From contig JAEVLN010000019.1 in NCBI GenBank assembly GCA_018350325.1, positions 1,054,001 through 1,118,000 of the forward strand: a DNA stretch of 64,000 nucleotides, written 5' to 3'. The stretch comes from Globodera rostochiensis. Its lineage: Eukaryota; Nematoda; Chromadorea; Rhabditida; Heteroderidae. The translations under genes were made by a program, and so were the position numbers. The notes under the pieces were generated by a model, which was not told the origin of the DNA, did no database searches, and was given only the letters and a program-made list of their open reading frames with translations. Each line of letters begins with the position of its first letter. Positions within the stretch are counted from its first letter, which is position 1. Shown piece after piece: positions 12,016-24,647 of this stretch.

Positions 12016-12927
12016 CACTTTTATTGTGTGTAAATACTTGGGCTGTTCGAGACTTGAAATTTACCGAGAAATGATCCCCGAGACTCTCGAGATGCTTAAT
12101 TATTTATATGGGAAGTAACTTATTTTCACCGCAAAAAGCTTTAGCAAAAATAGGGATTTTTTTGATTTTGTTCAGTCATGTTGCATCAGCGTTTTGACCG
12201 TTTTTATTTACTTAAATATTGAAAAAGGTTTAAAATAATTTATTTAATAATTTATCGGACATTTAATTTATTCTCTGAATATCGGAATTTAACCAAATCA
12301 CGCTACAGTATCCTCAATGGACGGTAAGTGGCATGTGTTGTGCAACCTCCCGTAGCTCATCGGAGAAAAGTCGCAGAGCTTAGCGGTTTTTTGGCTTTTG
12401 TAGGGAATTTTGTGGGCTACTTATCCCTCATGACGGTCTTTTGCAGAAAATTTCATCCAAGCCTCAGGGCCTTTTTCCAAAATGACCCCCGATTTCAGTG
12501 CTTGATCATTGATTGTTTTTTAAATGTTTTTCGTGCAATTTGTCTTTTTCTCTCATCTTTTTGTACATAAATGGCATCTACTTTTCAATAGCTATCGAAT
12601 GATATATAATTTTTGGTTTGATATGAAACGGTTTGTGTTGGGATGGATGTTGTCGAGTTTCAATTTCCCTGGGAAATCATTCATTTTCCTATTTAAATCG
12701 TTTTGGCGTTATGAATTACGCAAATGAATTAATTTGATTTTTTTTTCTTTTTTTGCCGTCCCATTGTTTTGCACCAATAAAACAATGTTTTGGGTGTGAG
12801 ACGATTGCTTAAAGCCCACAAATAATGCTACAAAAAAGCCCAAAACATTTTGTATAATATTGCTTTTTTAGTTTTGTATTTACATTATTTTTTTGCCTTC
12901 ATTTTTCTTCAATTAGTTTTGGCCGTA
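12016..12927. other. Intergenic, no gene seen
   Basis: AT-rich spacer between G-alpha and wdr-24. It presumably holds the G-alpha 3' UTR and the promoter of the downstream cluster. Short open frames are AT-rich and hydrophobic without family similarity. Confidence 0.5.
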
Positions 12928-15900
12928 ATGCAAAATAGGCACTTAGGCAAGTCTAATGGAAAGATGTCGCCAATTGTTGCAGAAACGTACGAAGCATTGG
13001 AATCGCTCAGCACAAATCGCGACCGAAGTCGGGTTGCCGTTATCGGACGAACGGGTTGGTTTTAAAGAATTGCATTCTAAGGGTTTCTAATTCCTGCTTT
13101 TTGCTAGATTGTCCTGATTTTTGATTACATCCAAATTTTAGATATAATATTTAGGTATTAAAAATTAGGAAACCCTTATATTAAAAATAGCAAAAAAAAA
13201 AGAAAAGTTAAAAATATGATTTTAGTGGCAAAAGTTTACGCAGTCCATGAAAATCGGTTGGAACTGCGCACAGAGCGCAGCAAACCACGTACAGCGATGT
13301 ACTTTTCTGGCAGTATTGCCTGGAGCCCATTAAAAGGTAATTAATTAATTTTGCTTTTTCGATAAGAAAAAAAAATGCAGAAAATTTGGTTGCCGCCGCG
13401 TCTTCAAATGGTTGCATTTTTCTCTGGGACCCGCAAAGCTCACATAGCAGTTTGTAATTTCCGTGTAAACTTTCAAAATGATGTGCAGCTTTCTTTCTTA
13501 ACCTTTGAGTTGAACGTGCATATAAAGCGCACAAACAGTTGGCCACCAAAGTTTGTTTCAACGAATTCAACGAGAATTTGATGGTCAGCGGTTCAAAAGA
13601 CTCTACCGTTTGGCTGTACGACCTTCGTTCTCCAGAGCCAAGCACATGTTTTGCGTAATATTTCATTTTTTTTGTTATTTCATTTTATGTTCAGAAGCAA
13701 TTGTGACGATTCCATTAGAGGCGAGTCTTCAAATTTAATTTCGATAAAAATGCATGTCAGACAGATATTCAATTTTGCATGGAGTCCAAGCTCCAGGACA
13801 CATTTGTGACGGCTGGGGACAGTGGGACCATCCGTTTTTGGGACGCACGACGGCCCGATAGGGCACTGAAGGAGTTCATTGCACACAGTTCCCAAGTTTA
13901 CAGGTCTCCAACAAATTTTTTTTTGGTAATGTTTTTTCTGTTTTAGCGTTGCATTGAATCCACAGCCTCAGTCCAAGAATTTGATAGCCACCGCTGGGCG
14001 AGACAAATATATTCGCATTTGGGATTGGTCCAAGAACACGCCGCATTTCATTTACACAGTCGAAACAATGGCTATTGTTACGCGGGTTTCTTGGTGCCCG
14101 GACAATTCCTGGTCTTGGATTTACTATATAAGGCTTTTTTTAAATCATTAAAACGCTTTTTCAAGGCATGTCGCTTGTTGTTTTGCCCCTCCGAGCGGCT
14201 TTGTCTATTCGGATAACATCGTTTACGTGTGGGACATACGACGTCCATTTATTCCATTTGCATCGTTTGACGCTCATTCAAAAACTTGCACGGGTTGGTT
14301 CCTAAATGTTTTTTTATTTACTTTATTGGCTTTAAGATATGTCTTGGTCCCGTTTTGGGAGCGGAGATCGGTTCTTTTCATGTGGCAAAGACGGCAAATT
14401 GATCATTAACTTTGCTGACAATGCTCAACATCCAATTCTTTACGCCAATTCCGTTGCGTTGGACGCCAATTCGCCGTTTGATGATATCGCCGTGGCTGGT
14501 TTGAATTTGGGGGAAATTCTTTACAAACATTTCATTAAAAGCAGCACATTTTGAGACTTAATTTTTACTTTTGCAGTTCCGTCCGATCTGCGCAAGAGCA
14601 GTTCCATAGCGGACCCATTCCGGCGTAAAGTGCCAAGTACACTTTTTTGCGCGATGCCTTCAGATCCCTTTTTGATGACGGCACGCACAACGGCATATTT
14701 CGCTGAAAAGTAATTGTTCTCCATTGTATTGCTTTTTAAGTTGTTGGGAGAAAGGGGGGATGGCTTCAAAGACTTCTTGTTGGATTAATTTGTAGCTATT
14801 CCTTCTCTTGAGTTTTGATATTGGTGATTTGGTTTAATTTTCCATCTTTAAGCTATAAAATGATTGGAGGCACTGTGGAAGAACTATGTGAACACAATGC
14901 CAAAGCTGCTGAACGTATTTTCCGGTGACCTTTTTGCATTTAAACATTTTTACGTCGCTTTTTTCAGAGACCGTCTCGCTTACACATGGCGAATGGTCGC
15001 CCTTCTCTGTACTCAAACGGAATTGGGCGCAATTCGACCGAAATTTTCCTCTGCGGCAAAAACGTCCATGCAAAGTGTTGGCGGTGGAAGCGGCGGCACG
15101 TCTAATCACTTCCATCACCGTTTCAGACGGTCTTTGTCGTCCAACTATTTGCTTGGAAAAGGTGCGGGGAATCGTTTACACAAATTGCAATTAAAGGACA
15201 ATTTCAGATCATCAAGAAATAAGTCACCATCGTTACAATTATAAAAATCGCATTTTGCATGGCAGTGGACACTCGGCGGATGACCGAACGGCTGGACTAC
15301 CAAAATTGGACAAAGTTTGATGTGAAAGGCGTTTAAAAAAGTCTTTTTGAATGTGATTAGTTAATCGATTTGTATATAATTCCATTGGATGGTTTTTATG
15401 TTTTTTGCTTCTCTAGGATTTCCCCTCGACAGCCGCCATCCCCGCCGCTATGCGCGTCTCCGGTTCTCTTTCCGTCGCCGCCCAGCAACACGGTGAATGC
15501 GATGCATTTGGTGCTTTAGACCTCTTTTTCGGGGCTGATGAGCTGAATTTGGGCGGGATTATTGACTTTGGGTTTGGCGATCAGCAATTGGAGAAGGGGG
15601 CAATGAACTGCATTAGCCGACGGTGGGTTTCTCAAATTGTGAAGGTTTATTATTGGCTATTAAGGTCTATTATAAGCTCAAGCATTGTGGATTTGTCGCA
15701 ATTGAGGGAGGAGGCCTTTGCAATGCATTCCCATGGCACATCGGCTAACAGAAGACGAAAGTTGGCTTCCGACGGCACAATGACTGTCGAAACTTTTTGC
15801 GTTCGACAAAAACAAATCAACCGAAAGCGACGAACTCCCCGAAGTTTGAATGAATTTTACACGAATTAAGAAAAAAAGTAATTTAAGGACAAAAATCTTC

Positions 15901-17296
15901 CCCTTTTTTTGGCTGCGACGCGCTCAATTCGAAGTCAACAGAAGGCTCATTTGACCTGGACAAAAACGATGTTCGGGATGAAAATGACAGAGGAGACGTT
16001 GAGGGCATGGCCAGCAACAGTTCGGGGGTGAATAAATAGAAAATACCAATAAAATAATTTGGCTTTCAGAATGGCTCTTTTGCCTCTTCAATACCGCCCT
16101 TCTCCCCGTCTTCGGCATTCGAGAGCGATGGGAGCCATGGCAATAAGGTCAAACTTGGCGAAGACGAAGAGACGGAGGATGAGAGCGAATGTTCGAACGA
16201 GGATGAGCAGTTGAGCGAATGTGAGTAAGCCGAAATTGAGCAAACCTTTACAGAAATTGCAGTTGCAGGCGATCTGCTCGAGCAGATCAGCTCTTCCTCA
16301 CCCAATGCCCTGCAAAAATGTAACAGCGGCGCGCTGCTCTTCTTCGACCCAATTCCCTCTCTGCGGGCGCTGTTTGACCATTATTCCTCAATGGTCAAAA
16401 TCCTCCTTAAAGCATTAAATATATGCTAATATAGTAAATTTCAGGGCGACATCCAAATGAGTGCCACACTTTGCATGATTATGGGGGAGCGTGTGGTGGA
16501 GTCTGGATTGGTCAGTGCGGCGCAAGCCGAACTCTGGCTTCTGGGTTATCTCGGTGAACATTTATTCCCTAGTTTGTACTGGCATTGCCAACTTTTTTGC
16601 AGATATTGCCATGTTTAAAAAAACTAAGTTAACAAAAGCATAAAGTGACGAAAACAGTAAACCTTGATTAGCCTTTTAAAAAAAACTTATTTTAATGACT
16701 TTGTGAAATTTATTGGTTTTGGTTTTAGTTGAAATTTTCTTCAATTTTTAGAACTCTTAGAACGGCTTCGTCTGTGGCGGGTGGCCGCGCTTTTAGTAAA
16801 GTGCTGTTTTAGGCCAAAGATCAACCAGCTTAGCATTGAAGTAAGCATTATCCATTCTTGGGGGGTTTAATGGGTCCTTTCCCTTCAGAGCACTTTCATG
16901 AAGGTGTGGTGCACATCTTGCAGAAATACTGCACTCAGCAGAGCAAGCCCGCGCTGTAAATCGTGCCAACGACTCCACAACTACAATTGCTGTATTTGGT
17001 AGCATTTTTGTATTTATTTGACTGAAAAACAATTTGAAACTTTAAAACTTTGAGCTTCTGATTTAAATCCGAAAAACAAAATTAACTTTAGCGAAACCCG
17101 CGTTAGGGGCCTTTGGACTACGTGCAATGGTTGTGGCCACGGAGGTCATTTGGAGCATCTCCGGGAATGGTTTGCCCAATGGGAACAGTGCCCGGTCCCG
17201 GGATGTGGCCATCTGTGCGCATTTGATCGCAGGGAAAGAATTCGGCAGCAAAAACAACGCCAAAAACATTCCCGATCTCCGATGACAAATATTTGA
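12928..17296 (+). CDS. wdr-24: WDR24, GATOR2 complex subunit
   Basis: Beta-propeller plus C-terminal zinc domain, colinear with human WDR24. The N-terminal propeller includes VAKVYAVHENRLELR, FVTAGDSGTIRFWDARRPDR, NLIATAGRDKYIRIWDW, IVYVWDIRRPFIPF and SCGKDGKLI, joined across many short introns. The linker contains EELCEHNAKAAERIF and DRLAYTWRMVALLC. The C-terminal part has GDIQMSATLCMIMGERV and ELLERLRLWRVAALLVKCC, then the RING/zinc-ribbon: VWCTSCRNTA, RCKSCQRLHNYNCCIC, GLWTTCNGCGHGGHLEHL and CPVPGCGHLC, ending TGA 17294-17296. In the family this subunit joins SEH1, WDR59, MIOS and SEC13 in GATOR2, which activates TORC1 on amino-acid signals; its RING has been linked to E3 activity. The start (MQNRHLGKSNGK) is the first in-frame ATG of the first recognised exon. 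The next gene begins 171 bp downstream on the same strand. Confidence 0.92.
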
Positions 17297-17467
17297 CCGA
17301 ATTTTATATAATTTATGGACATTTTTGAAATTTCTCGATAAAACAAAAACACGAACGTTTGCACACATTGAAGTTTTAACTAACTTTTGCCTTAAAAGTT
17401 TTTATTTTAAGTTTGTTTATTGATTGTATATATTTATTTTATTTTATGTAAAAGTGTTAAGAGGCAA

Positions 17468-18099
17468 ATGGCTTCATTGGTGGATCGCTTTCTGATGAAA
17501 TGGAATGGCATTCCAATGCTTTTCGGTGCCGCAACTTGTGGCACCTTCTACGCGCTCAACAATCGATGGTTTCGAGGGCAATACGTTGGTGGCAAATTTG
17601 GCTCCATAGATATGAAAACTGCGGAACAACTGGTAAGTGTTAATATTCTGCTGAAACAAATGATAGTAATCAAGTGATTAGGAGATTGTTTTTTGGAATC
17701 GGTTTTAAATTTGTTGGAATCTTGATAATGTGCTCGTAAATTTTTCCAGTTTCAAGAGCGGAGGCGTAAAGAATTAATGATGCATTTGGAAGCGGCCTCT
17801 TATGTCGGGTCCGTGGCTTTGAGTATCATCGCCACCGGGGCAATCTGTGCGTTTGCTGAAATTGAACTTCAACACTTTTCCGTTTTTCAGTGCGTTCTCT
17901 GCCAAAAAAGTTTTGGTTCTCGTCTTCTGTCGGCATTGTTGTGTCCGGAATCGGCTTCAGAATTGGCGCACTTGTTGTCGGTGCTCTTCTTGTTGACGGA
18001 CCGATGTACGCCTACACCGAATGGCTTCAGAAACGGACGGAGGGACGACAAGAACATCGTCAAGAGATGCTGACAATGGCACAACCAAATCATCAATGA
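17468..18099 (+). CDS. Small multi-pass membrane protein, unrecognised family
   Basis: Three exons (17468 to about 17631, about 17751-17847, about 17891-18099) splice in phase to roughly 156 residues. Hydrophobic segments: IPMLFGAATCGTFYAL, YVGSVALSIIATGAI, FWFSSSVGIVVSGIGF and IGALVVGALLVDGPMYA, so probably four membrane passes. A charged linker (FQERRRKELMMH) lies between the first two, and the C-terminal tail is basic and hydrophilic. No signal peptide beyond the first TM segment. It lies between wdr-24 (171 bp upstream) and INTS9 (about 180-230 bp downstream), suggesting one polycistronic unit. I do not recognise the family; the size fits a small organelle membrane protein, but no function is claimed. 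Confidence 0.7.
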
Positions 18100-18278
18100 T
18101 CAGAGACAGCAAAAATCGAACATTTGTTTTTTAGTTTTTTTTTGTCAGTTTTGAAACAGCGCATACATTTGTACAGACGTTAACAGATTAACTTAATTTG
18201 CATTTATACAATTTATACTTTGATGTGAAATGAGTCTAAGCCTTCAACAATTCATATTAATTACAGATCCTCGGTTTA

Positions 18279-21200
18279 TTGATGTCAATAGAACTGGTGA
18301 ATTGTTTTCTTTCCTTTCAAGATTTGATAATGCTTATTATTTCCTTTCAGAAGTCCGTGTCATGGACTGCCACAAGGTCATGCATTTTAGTGAAGTTCCC
18401 GAACCTGCAGATTCTGCTCGACTGTGCTGTTGGTATGGAGTCGATGGCTTCCTTTTTGCCATGTCCCGTAGTCCGAAGGTGCTAATGTGTGCTTCTTTCT
18501 GTCTTGCCGCAGGGTGACCCGATCTCTTGTTAAGCAATCGGATGTCGTGGCAGAAAAAAGTGCATCCTTACGGAAAGGGCGTCATTCCGATCCTGAAGCA
18601 AATGCAGGAGCTTGTCTATGCCGAACTGCTGCCCGAAGTTCGAACTGTGCAGGTAGTTATTGGAATGGAATGATGATTTCACACATTGATGAAAATTGCT
18701 CAATAAGTCGCGGGACTTGGACCTGTCCGACGTGGATGCTATCCTGGTGTCAAACACCGTCTCGTTGGTCGCTTTGCCCTTCTACACCGAGGGTACCGGC
18801 TTCAAAGGTACAGTGTACGCTACTGACCCAACCGTCCAACTCGGCAAGTTGGTCATGGAGGATTTGTGCGATATGTTCGAGCGAGTCGATCGGCCTGTTG
18901 AGGACACCGCGTGGGCGTGGAAGGCGTTATGTCAGTCATTTTCGAACGCACCGCTCAGCGACCCGAACGAGTGGAGACCGTTCTACACGCGCGAAACGAT
19001 GGAAAAGAGTTTGGCACGCATTCGGCGAGTGTTCTTCCGCGAAGAAATTGTACCAAAACTTTTTTAAGTCAATTTACATTATTTTTGATTTAATTGTACA
19101 AGTCAATTGTGAATCTTTGAAGCGGTTGATTAGCCTAAAACTGTGTCGTAAGTAATTGCCATTTGCCCAGTTCATTTTTTGTGTGTTTGTCAACGTAAAA
19201 TAAACCGTTTATTCGATTATTGGCATTTTGAGGTGATAAACGGGGAGCTGTACGTGTCCGCCTTCAGCAGCGGCTACGCCATCGGCTCCAGCAATTGGTT
19301 GCTGAAGACAGAGCAGCACCGTTTCGGCTATTTGGCCCCCTCTTCACTCCGCCATTCGCACTCCAAACCGATGGAACTGGCCGCCTTCGCCGAACTCGAT
19401 TCGCTGCTGCTCACCTCACAGTCCACAATCGATCAAGCGCCCGATTTGAACGTAATGTTTTGGTGAAATTTTTTAAATTTCAATACATAGAAGACACATC
19501 GCTATTGTATACTACGAGAAAGATGTACTTGTTGAACTTTTTGTTTGTTAAGGTCTTCAAATTCTCTTCTGCGGTAATAGAAACATTGAAAATGGGAGGG
19601 AATGTGCTAATTCCGGTCACTCCGACGGGACTGGTCTACGACATGTTCGAATGTGTGCTCAAAACCATCGAATTGGTGGGAATTTGTAATATTTTTTTTG
19701 CTCTTTATTCGAATTGAAATGCAGCAAAATCTGTCTCGGAACATTCCCATCTACTTCATCTCCACGGTGGCCGAAAGTTCGCTGCAATTTGCCCAGATTT
19801 ACCCTGAATGGCTGTCCGACGACAAGGGCAGCAGAGTGTACAAGCCGGAGGAGCCGTTCTTCCACTCGGAGGTGCTTTTTGACAATTTTATATTAAACAG
19901 AACCATTGGTATAAAGCTCGCCCGAACCGGCCGAATCCGCGTCTACGACTCCCTCCACGGGCCCTTCTCCCGCGACTGTCGCCAACCCTGCGTGGTGTTT
20001 GCCGGGCATCCGTCGTTACGTATCGGAGAAATTGTGCAACTGCTTGATTTGTGGGGCGGAATGTCGCGCAATGCCATCATAATGATCGGTGATTGAGCCT
20101 TTGATTTTTTTTCCTAATGATTTTGTTAAAATCGGCTTCTCTTTGAAGACCCCGACTACCCACTCGAGACTTACTACGCGCCCTACAAGTCATTGGCTAT
20201 CCGCGCATATTATTACCCAATTGAGACGCGATTGGACGGCACCCAAGTGTTGAACAAGGTCCGATTTTTTAAATTTAATTTGGTTGAACGAAACAGCTTT
20301 TGCTGGTATTGTATTTCTTTGTCCTTCTTGAGCCTTCCCATCTGAAAACATTGCCATCGACGGGTTCGACCATAATTTAACGTCATTTTCGATTTGTGTT
20401 CAGCCTCATTTCTCTCATTTCCACCGAATTTGCTGTCTCGCCAATGTGTGCTTCTTCTTCCGCTTTCTCTTCTTCATTTTCGTCCGTGTTTTTGTGTCGC
20501 ATCATCCTTTAGGAGGGATTGTTACAATTTGTGCCTTGCCCAATCCGAGTCCTCCATTTGTTGTGTGATACTTTGACTGAGAATGGACAGAGACTTACAT
20601 CAATTGCTCGTTGTTGTTTTGCAAGTCGACGTGTCCGTCCCGCTGAGCAGTTTGATCCGCTGTAATTGGAAGTGCAATGTAACGGCGAGTTCTGCTGTTA
20701 ACGACGCTGAGCGCGCTTTCCCATTCCCGACTTGTGACGGCGGAGAGTGAAAATTCGACAGTGAAATAGAATAACAGAATTCCGCGCAAATTCATCTTTT
20801 GGACTCGAACGAATTGAACTTAACGGTGAATTACCCCTAAATTTATGTGAATTTAAATGTTCTTTTCACTAATTTGAAGTGTTAGAACATAACAGAAATA
20901 AGTTAAGAGAATGTATTTTGTGGACTTTTGATTGTGGTGTGCTCCCTCATTATGTGATTATTTGTTGTCGTGTTGGGTCTTGTCGCCTCGTGATTCAAAT
21001 GGTTGTTTCCTCTCTATCTCAATCCATTCAATGGCAGAAAATTGTCTGGATGATAAAACCGAATTTATTAAAAGAATTGATGGAAAAACAATTAGACGGG
21101 ATTTTTAGGCACATTTGTCAGCACATTTTCAGATTATCGGCGAATGTGCCCCCAAGCAAGTGCTGTTCCCGCAGGAATATGCAAATGCCTTAAGCACCCT

Positions 21201-21801
21201 GCAGGCACTGCCCATGCGGACACTCCCTTTTCGTCCGAATGAGCCCGTTCAGCTGAATTCTGCCGGGGGGTCCGTCGCTGATGGAGCGCGGAGGCGAGTT
21301 CGTTTCCAGACGGAGGTAGAGTAAATTATACACGAAATGTTCTACAAATTTCATGCAAATTGCATTTCAGCTTTTGAGGGGCCTGAGTGTGCACGGCGAT
21401 CTCCAGGGATTCTGCCCGATAAACGGACTTCTCTCCGCTTATGACAACACACTGGAGTTGAGGGTCAGTCGGGCCCGATTTGGAATTACTTAAAACCTTC
21501 GGAAATTTTTCAGCCAACTGAAACGAGGCCACACAAACGTAAGGAGAAGGAAATGGGCGACAAAAGTGAGGGGAACGAGACAACGAAACCACCACCCGCA
21601 AAAATGGCTGCCATTCAGCGGTTTTCCGGACGAATTAATGCCAAAAAAGTGGTGGAAGAGCTTAAAAAGGTAAGTGAAGATTTAATTATAAATAATGGGC
21701 TCATTTGTTGTTGTTTCGACTTACTACTTTTCCAATTCCAGCGAAAATTGGATGCCGAATGGACAGGCGATGAAGAAATTAGCATTGTAAAAGGCGTTTA
21801 A
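18279..21801 (+). CDS. ints-9: Integrator complex subunit 9 (INTS9)
   Basis: Metallo-beta-lactamase/beta-CASP protein, pseudo-nuclease partner of INTS11 in the Integrator complex, which cleaves snRNA and promoter-proximal transcripts in the nucleus. Matching segments in order: ILVKFPNLQILLDCAVGM, DLSDVDAILVSNTVSLVALP, FKGTVYATDPTVQLGKLVME, VSAFSSGYAIGSSNWLL, MGGNVLIPVTPTGLVYDMFE, IYFISTVAESSLQFAQIYPE, CRQPCVVFAGHPSLR, SLAIRAYYYPIETRLDG, ECAPKQVLFPQEY; stop at 21799-21801. The canonical zinc-binding HxHxDH is not seen, as expected for INTS9. The start is uncertain: in-frame ATGs lie at 18279 and 18330, and a TTTCAG acceptor at 18345-18350 could replace either. One intron (20259-21132) is about 870 bp, far longer than the others, and carries an antisense candidate gene. 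Confidence 0.93.
20275..20795 (-). CDS. Candidate small secreted peptide gene, antisense inside INTS9 intron
   Basis: ATG at 20795 (minus) opens a frame starting MNLRGILLFYFTVEFSLS, a good signal peptide, followed by a short polar region with RTRR and an NNNEQL stretch. A consensus donor GTAAGT begins at 20598, and a TTTTCAG acceptor ends at 20342. Joining them keeps phase and adds a short basic tail (SRRTKKYNTSKSCFVQPN) to a stop at 20275-20277, giving about 87 residues; without splicing the frame stops just after the donor. It sits wholly inside INTS9 intron 20259-21132 on the opposite strand. Paired basic residues could be prohormone processing sites. No family recognised; it could be chance, since support is only signal peptide, splice sites and phase. 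Confidence 0.4.
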
Positions 21802-22644
21802 AATGGTGTGGTAAACATATTTTTCAATTTAGCGTGATTATTCCGCACGAATTCACATTTTGGGGAGCGGAAGTCGCACTTTGATCACTTGTTCAAACCC
21901 CGCAAATCGTCGCGAAATTCAAGCAGCAATTCAGGCATTTTTTATAATCCTGAACCGAATTTTCACTTTCCGCCAGTCATTAATATAAAGTATCGCTCTT
22001 TTGGTCATCTTTTCTTTGACAGACAAAATTGTTAACGTTTTTAAGCGTACAGCCCCCTCCCCCCGGATTAACTTAACTATTGCAGGCTAGCTGTCTCGCC
22101 AGGTTCGACGTGTCAGCCTCACAACAATCACTACAAACAGATTCTGTCTCTACTGGGCCAATCACCGATTAAACGACTTCCCATCTTTGTTTACATCAAA
22201 ATGCTGCAAGAAATACTTTTGTCGTTCCTCATCTTAAACTTTCTCACTCGACGAATCGGAGCTCCATCCCGACCTATTCGAACATTGATCGAGCATTGAT
22301 TTTGTATTTCTATCTTGTACAGTCATGGCATGTCACATTGTTTGGTTTTTACTTTATAATGGAGGTAAAAACATTTATTCATGTCAATTAGCGTAATTTC
22401 ACCATAATTGATCAAAGGGCCAAACTATATAAAGAAGCTCACGTGTCAAACCTACCCAATCATCCCTGGGATTTCCCCACCAAAATAAACATTGTATCTA
22501 GACTGAACTTCCTCCTGTTTTGATTTTAATGGGTCGCCCTGACTGAATCATAACACCAGGCGGTACGTCACCAGAATATTTTAATAGCAAATGGGGAGAG
22601 GGTAACAAAATCGAATGAGATTTTTAAGGAAAGGCGTTCAATTA
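21802..22644. other. Intergenic between convergent genes, no gene seen
   Basis: Holds the presumed 3' ends of INTS9 and the convergent anillin-like gene. No exon with family similarity; I looked here for a PH domain continuing the anillin gene on the minus strand and did not see one. Confidence 0.5.
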
Positions 22645-24517
22645 TCAATCACTGAAGCGGAGGTCGACATCGGTCGAGTCAGGACGGGGCGGTTGCACCG
22701 GCGAATTGCACGGCGCGAACCGGACAAACAGCTCCATGGATCCCTCCAGGGGATAGTCCGCATCGCTCAAATAGAATTTGCTCTCCTTGTTGGCCTGTGC
22801 CAATGTCTCCATGTTCAGATGCAAATAACCACAACGATGGAACTCCGAGCCCACCACCAAATTGCTTTGCGCTCCAAAAGTCGACGACGCAGAGGCAGAA
22901 GCACCTTCAGCCACACTTCGACGGCTGTTGATGGTTGTGTTGTTGTTGCCGTCCGTCTGGGACGGAGAGGCACCGATCGAGCGCATAAGGCTGCCTGACG
23001 ATTAAATGACAAATACAAAACAAGAACGGGCTATTTTATAAACTATGACCCGGTCTGAAACCAAATAAAAAGTCTCCCTCTCCCCTAATCCAAACTTTCT
23101 GAACATAAAATGACAGCAATTTCAAACAAATCCAAAAAGGCGGAACTCACGGAAGGTTCTGGCCGCAAAGCTCCACACACAATGCCATTTATGATCCATA
23201 CGTTTGCCAATCTTCTAAAAAAAATAAAACATTTCCCCTCTACAATTATATGTTACCATTGCAAAAACTTCAATGAGAATACAAAATTCCGGAGTCAAAT
23301 CCTCAAACACAATTAGCTCTTTGAACTTCACTTTGTTGTTGCGCAACTCTCCCACATCGAGCACATTCGCCATCTTAATTTGGCCTTATTTGCCCCATGG
23401 AATGTTTTGGTTAGCTCCCATAATAAAATAAATATAAATACCTGCGTAGCATAAATTGTGTTTGCATGGCGACAAAGAACGATGAAAGCAAACGACGACT
23501 CTGAATCATTTTCAAAACATAAATAAATACAAATTTTGCAGGTTATAAATTGGTTGAACCCCATCCGAAAAAAGTACAAAAGTTACCTACCTTTGTCAAT
23601 TTTCTTCAAACTGAACGACGGGTTCAAGTTCAACACGATTTTGTCAATGTAGAGTGTTCCATGCATAAAAGGGACGACACTTTCCTGCTCGTCTTCATTC
23701 TCGAAGTCCACACTCTCTGGAATGTCGTCCAAATGTCCGGAGAAATTGGCCAAAATTCGTTGGTCTTTCAGCTGATCCATTTGACGATTGAGCAGTGTAA
23801 GGCGCTCTTGGGAAACCAACAGAAGACGCTGTGCACTGAGCTAAAACATGGAATGTACAAATAAACGTTCGAGCTAATTTCTTTGTTTCTTCCTTTCGGA
23901 ATGAGCGAATCCTCTCACTCCTTGGAAAGGGCCTTCGCCAACCTCCTGGAGAGTTCCGCTAAAAGGAAACTTCTTGCGGCAGTAGGCGATTGCCGCAGTG
24001 GCCTGTTCAACAAGTTCCTGTTGCATTTGGATACACTGAAGCAACTGCTGAAAAGAAATACAGAAAATGGTTATAACGAAGTGTGTAACACTATTAACCC
24101 TAAAATCACAATGCAAGTTTTTAAATATTGAAAACCAAAAACAATAATTTATGCAAAATTGCATAATTTGTTTACTGCGTTTCGCTCATCAAACGCTGCC
24201 TCATCCTGTTGGATGGTGTAGATGGAGGACATGTCGGTGACGGTGCTGCGGAGCGTATTCGTCCGACTCGACGGAAATTGTTGGTGAAATTGTGGTCCCA
24301 CAACGATTGACGAACACCTCGGCGGTTGTTTAGGACGACGAAGCGGCGTACGATCCGCGACAGCTGCTGCGGCAGAAGACGAGAATACCAATGGCGACGG
24401 TGACGAGGTCGCTAGCGGAGAGCTGACAATTCCAAGCTGTCTGTAATGATTCGTTGTCAAACTGAGCCGACGAGGCCCCGCCGACTGAAACCCGGCCGTT
24501 TTTGGCGTTTCCATCAT
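22645..24517 (-). CDS. Anillin-homology (AHD) protein without PH domain
   Basis: Starts MMETPKTAGF at 24517, directly behind a CTTTTAG acceptor. The N-terminal 100 or so residues are Ser/Ala/Arg-rich with no known fold. After SSIYTIQQDEAAFDERN come QELVEQATAAIAYCRKKF and SAQRLLLVSQERLTLLNRQM, matching the helical start of the anillin homology domain; then TLYIDKIVLNLNP, FKELIVFEDLTPEFC, SNLVVGSEFHRCGYLHLNM and YPLEGSMELFVRF, matching the C2-like part. It stops at 22645-22647 right after the AHD. Anillins scaffold RhoA, actomyosin and septins at the contractile ring and in the germline. Human anillin and, from memory, the C. elegans ANI proteins carry a C-terminal PH domain; none is visible here. 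A rhotekin-like origin is possible. An hAT-type mini-element lies just upstream. Confidence 0.75.
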
Positions 24518-24564
24518 CCAAATCGGAAAATCTAAAAGAGAATGTTCTACATAAATTCTATAAC

Positions 24565-24647
24565 TAGGGTTGTCGGTTCTCGGGAAATTCTGGTTATCCG
24601 AATCGGAAATCCCGGTTCTACGGTTCGATTCGGAAACGACAACCCTT
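24565..24647. mobile_element. 83-bp hAT-like MITE
   Basis: Ends TAGGGTTGTCG and CGACAACCCTT form an inverted repeat (10 of 11 positions). Flanked by a perfect 8-bp direct repeat TCTATAAC at 24557-24564 and 24648-24655, the target duplication length typical of hAT transposons. The interior has a second imperfect inverted repeat around CCGAATCGG and CGATTCGG. Too short to code. It lies 40 bp upstream of the anillin-like start. Confidence 0.75.
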
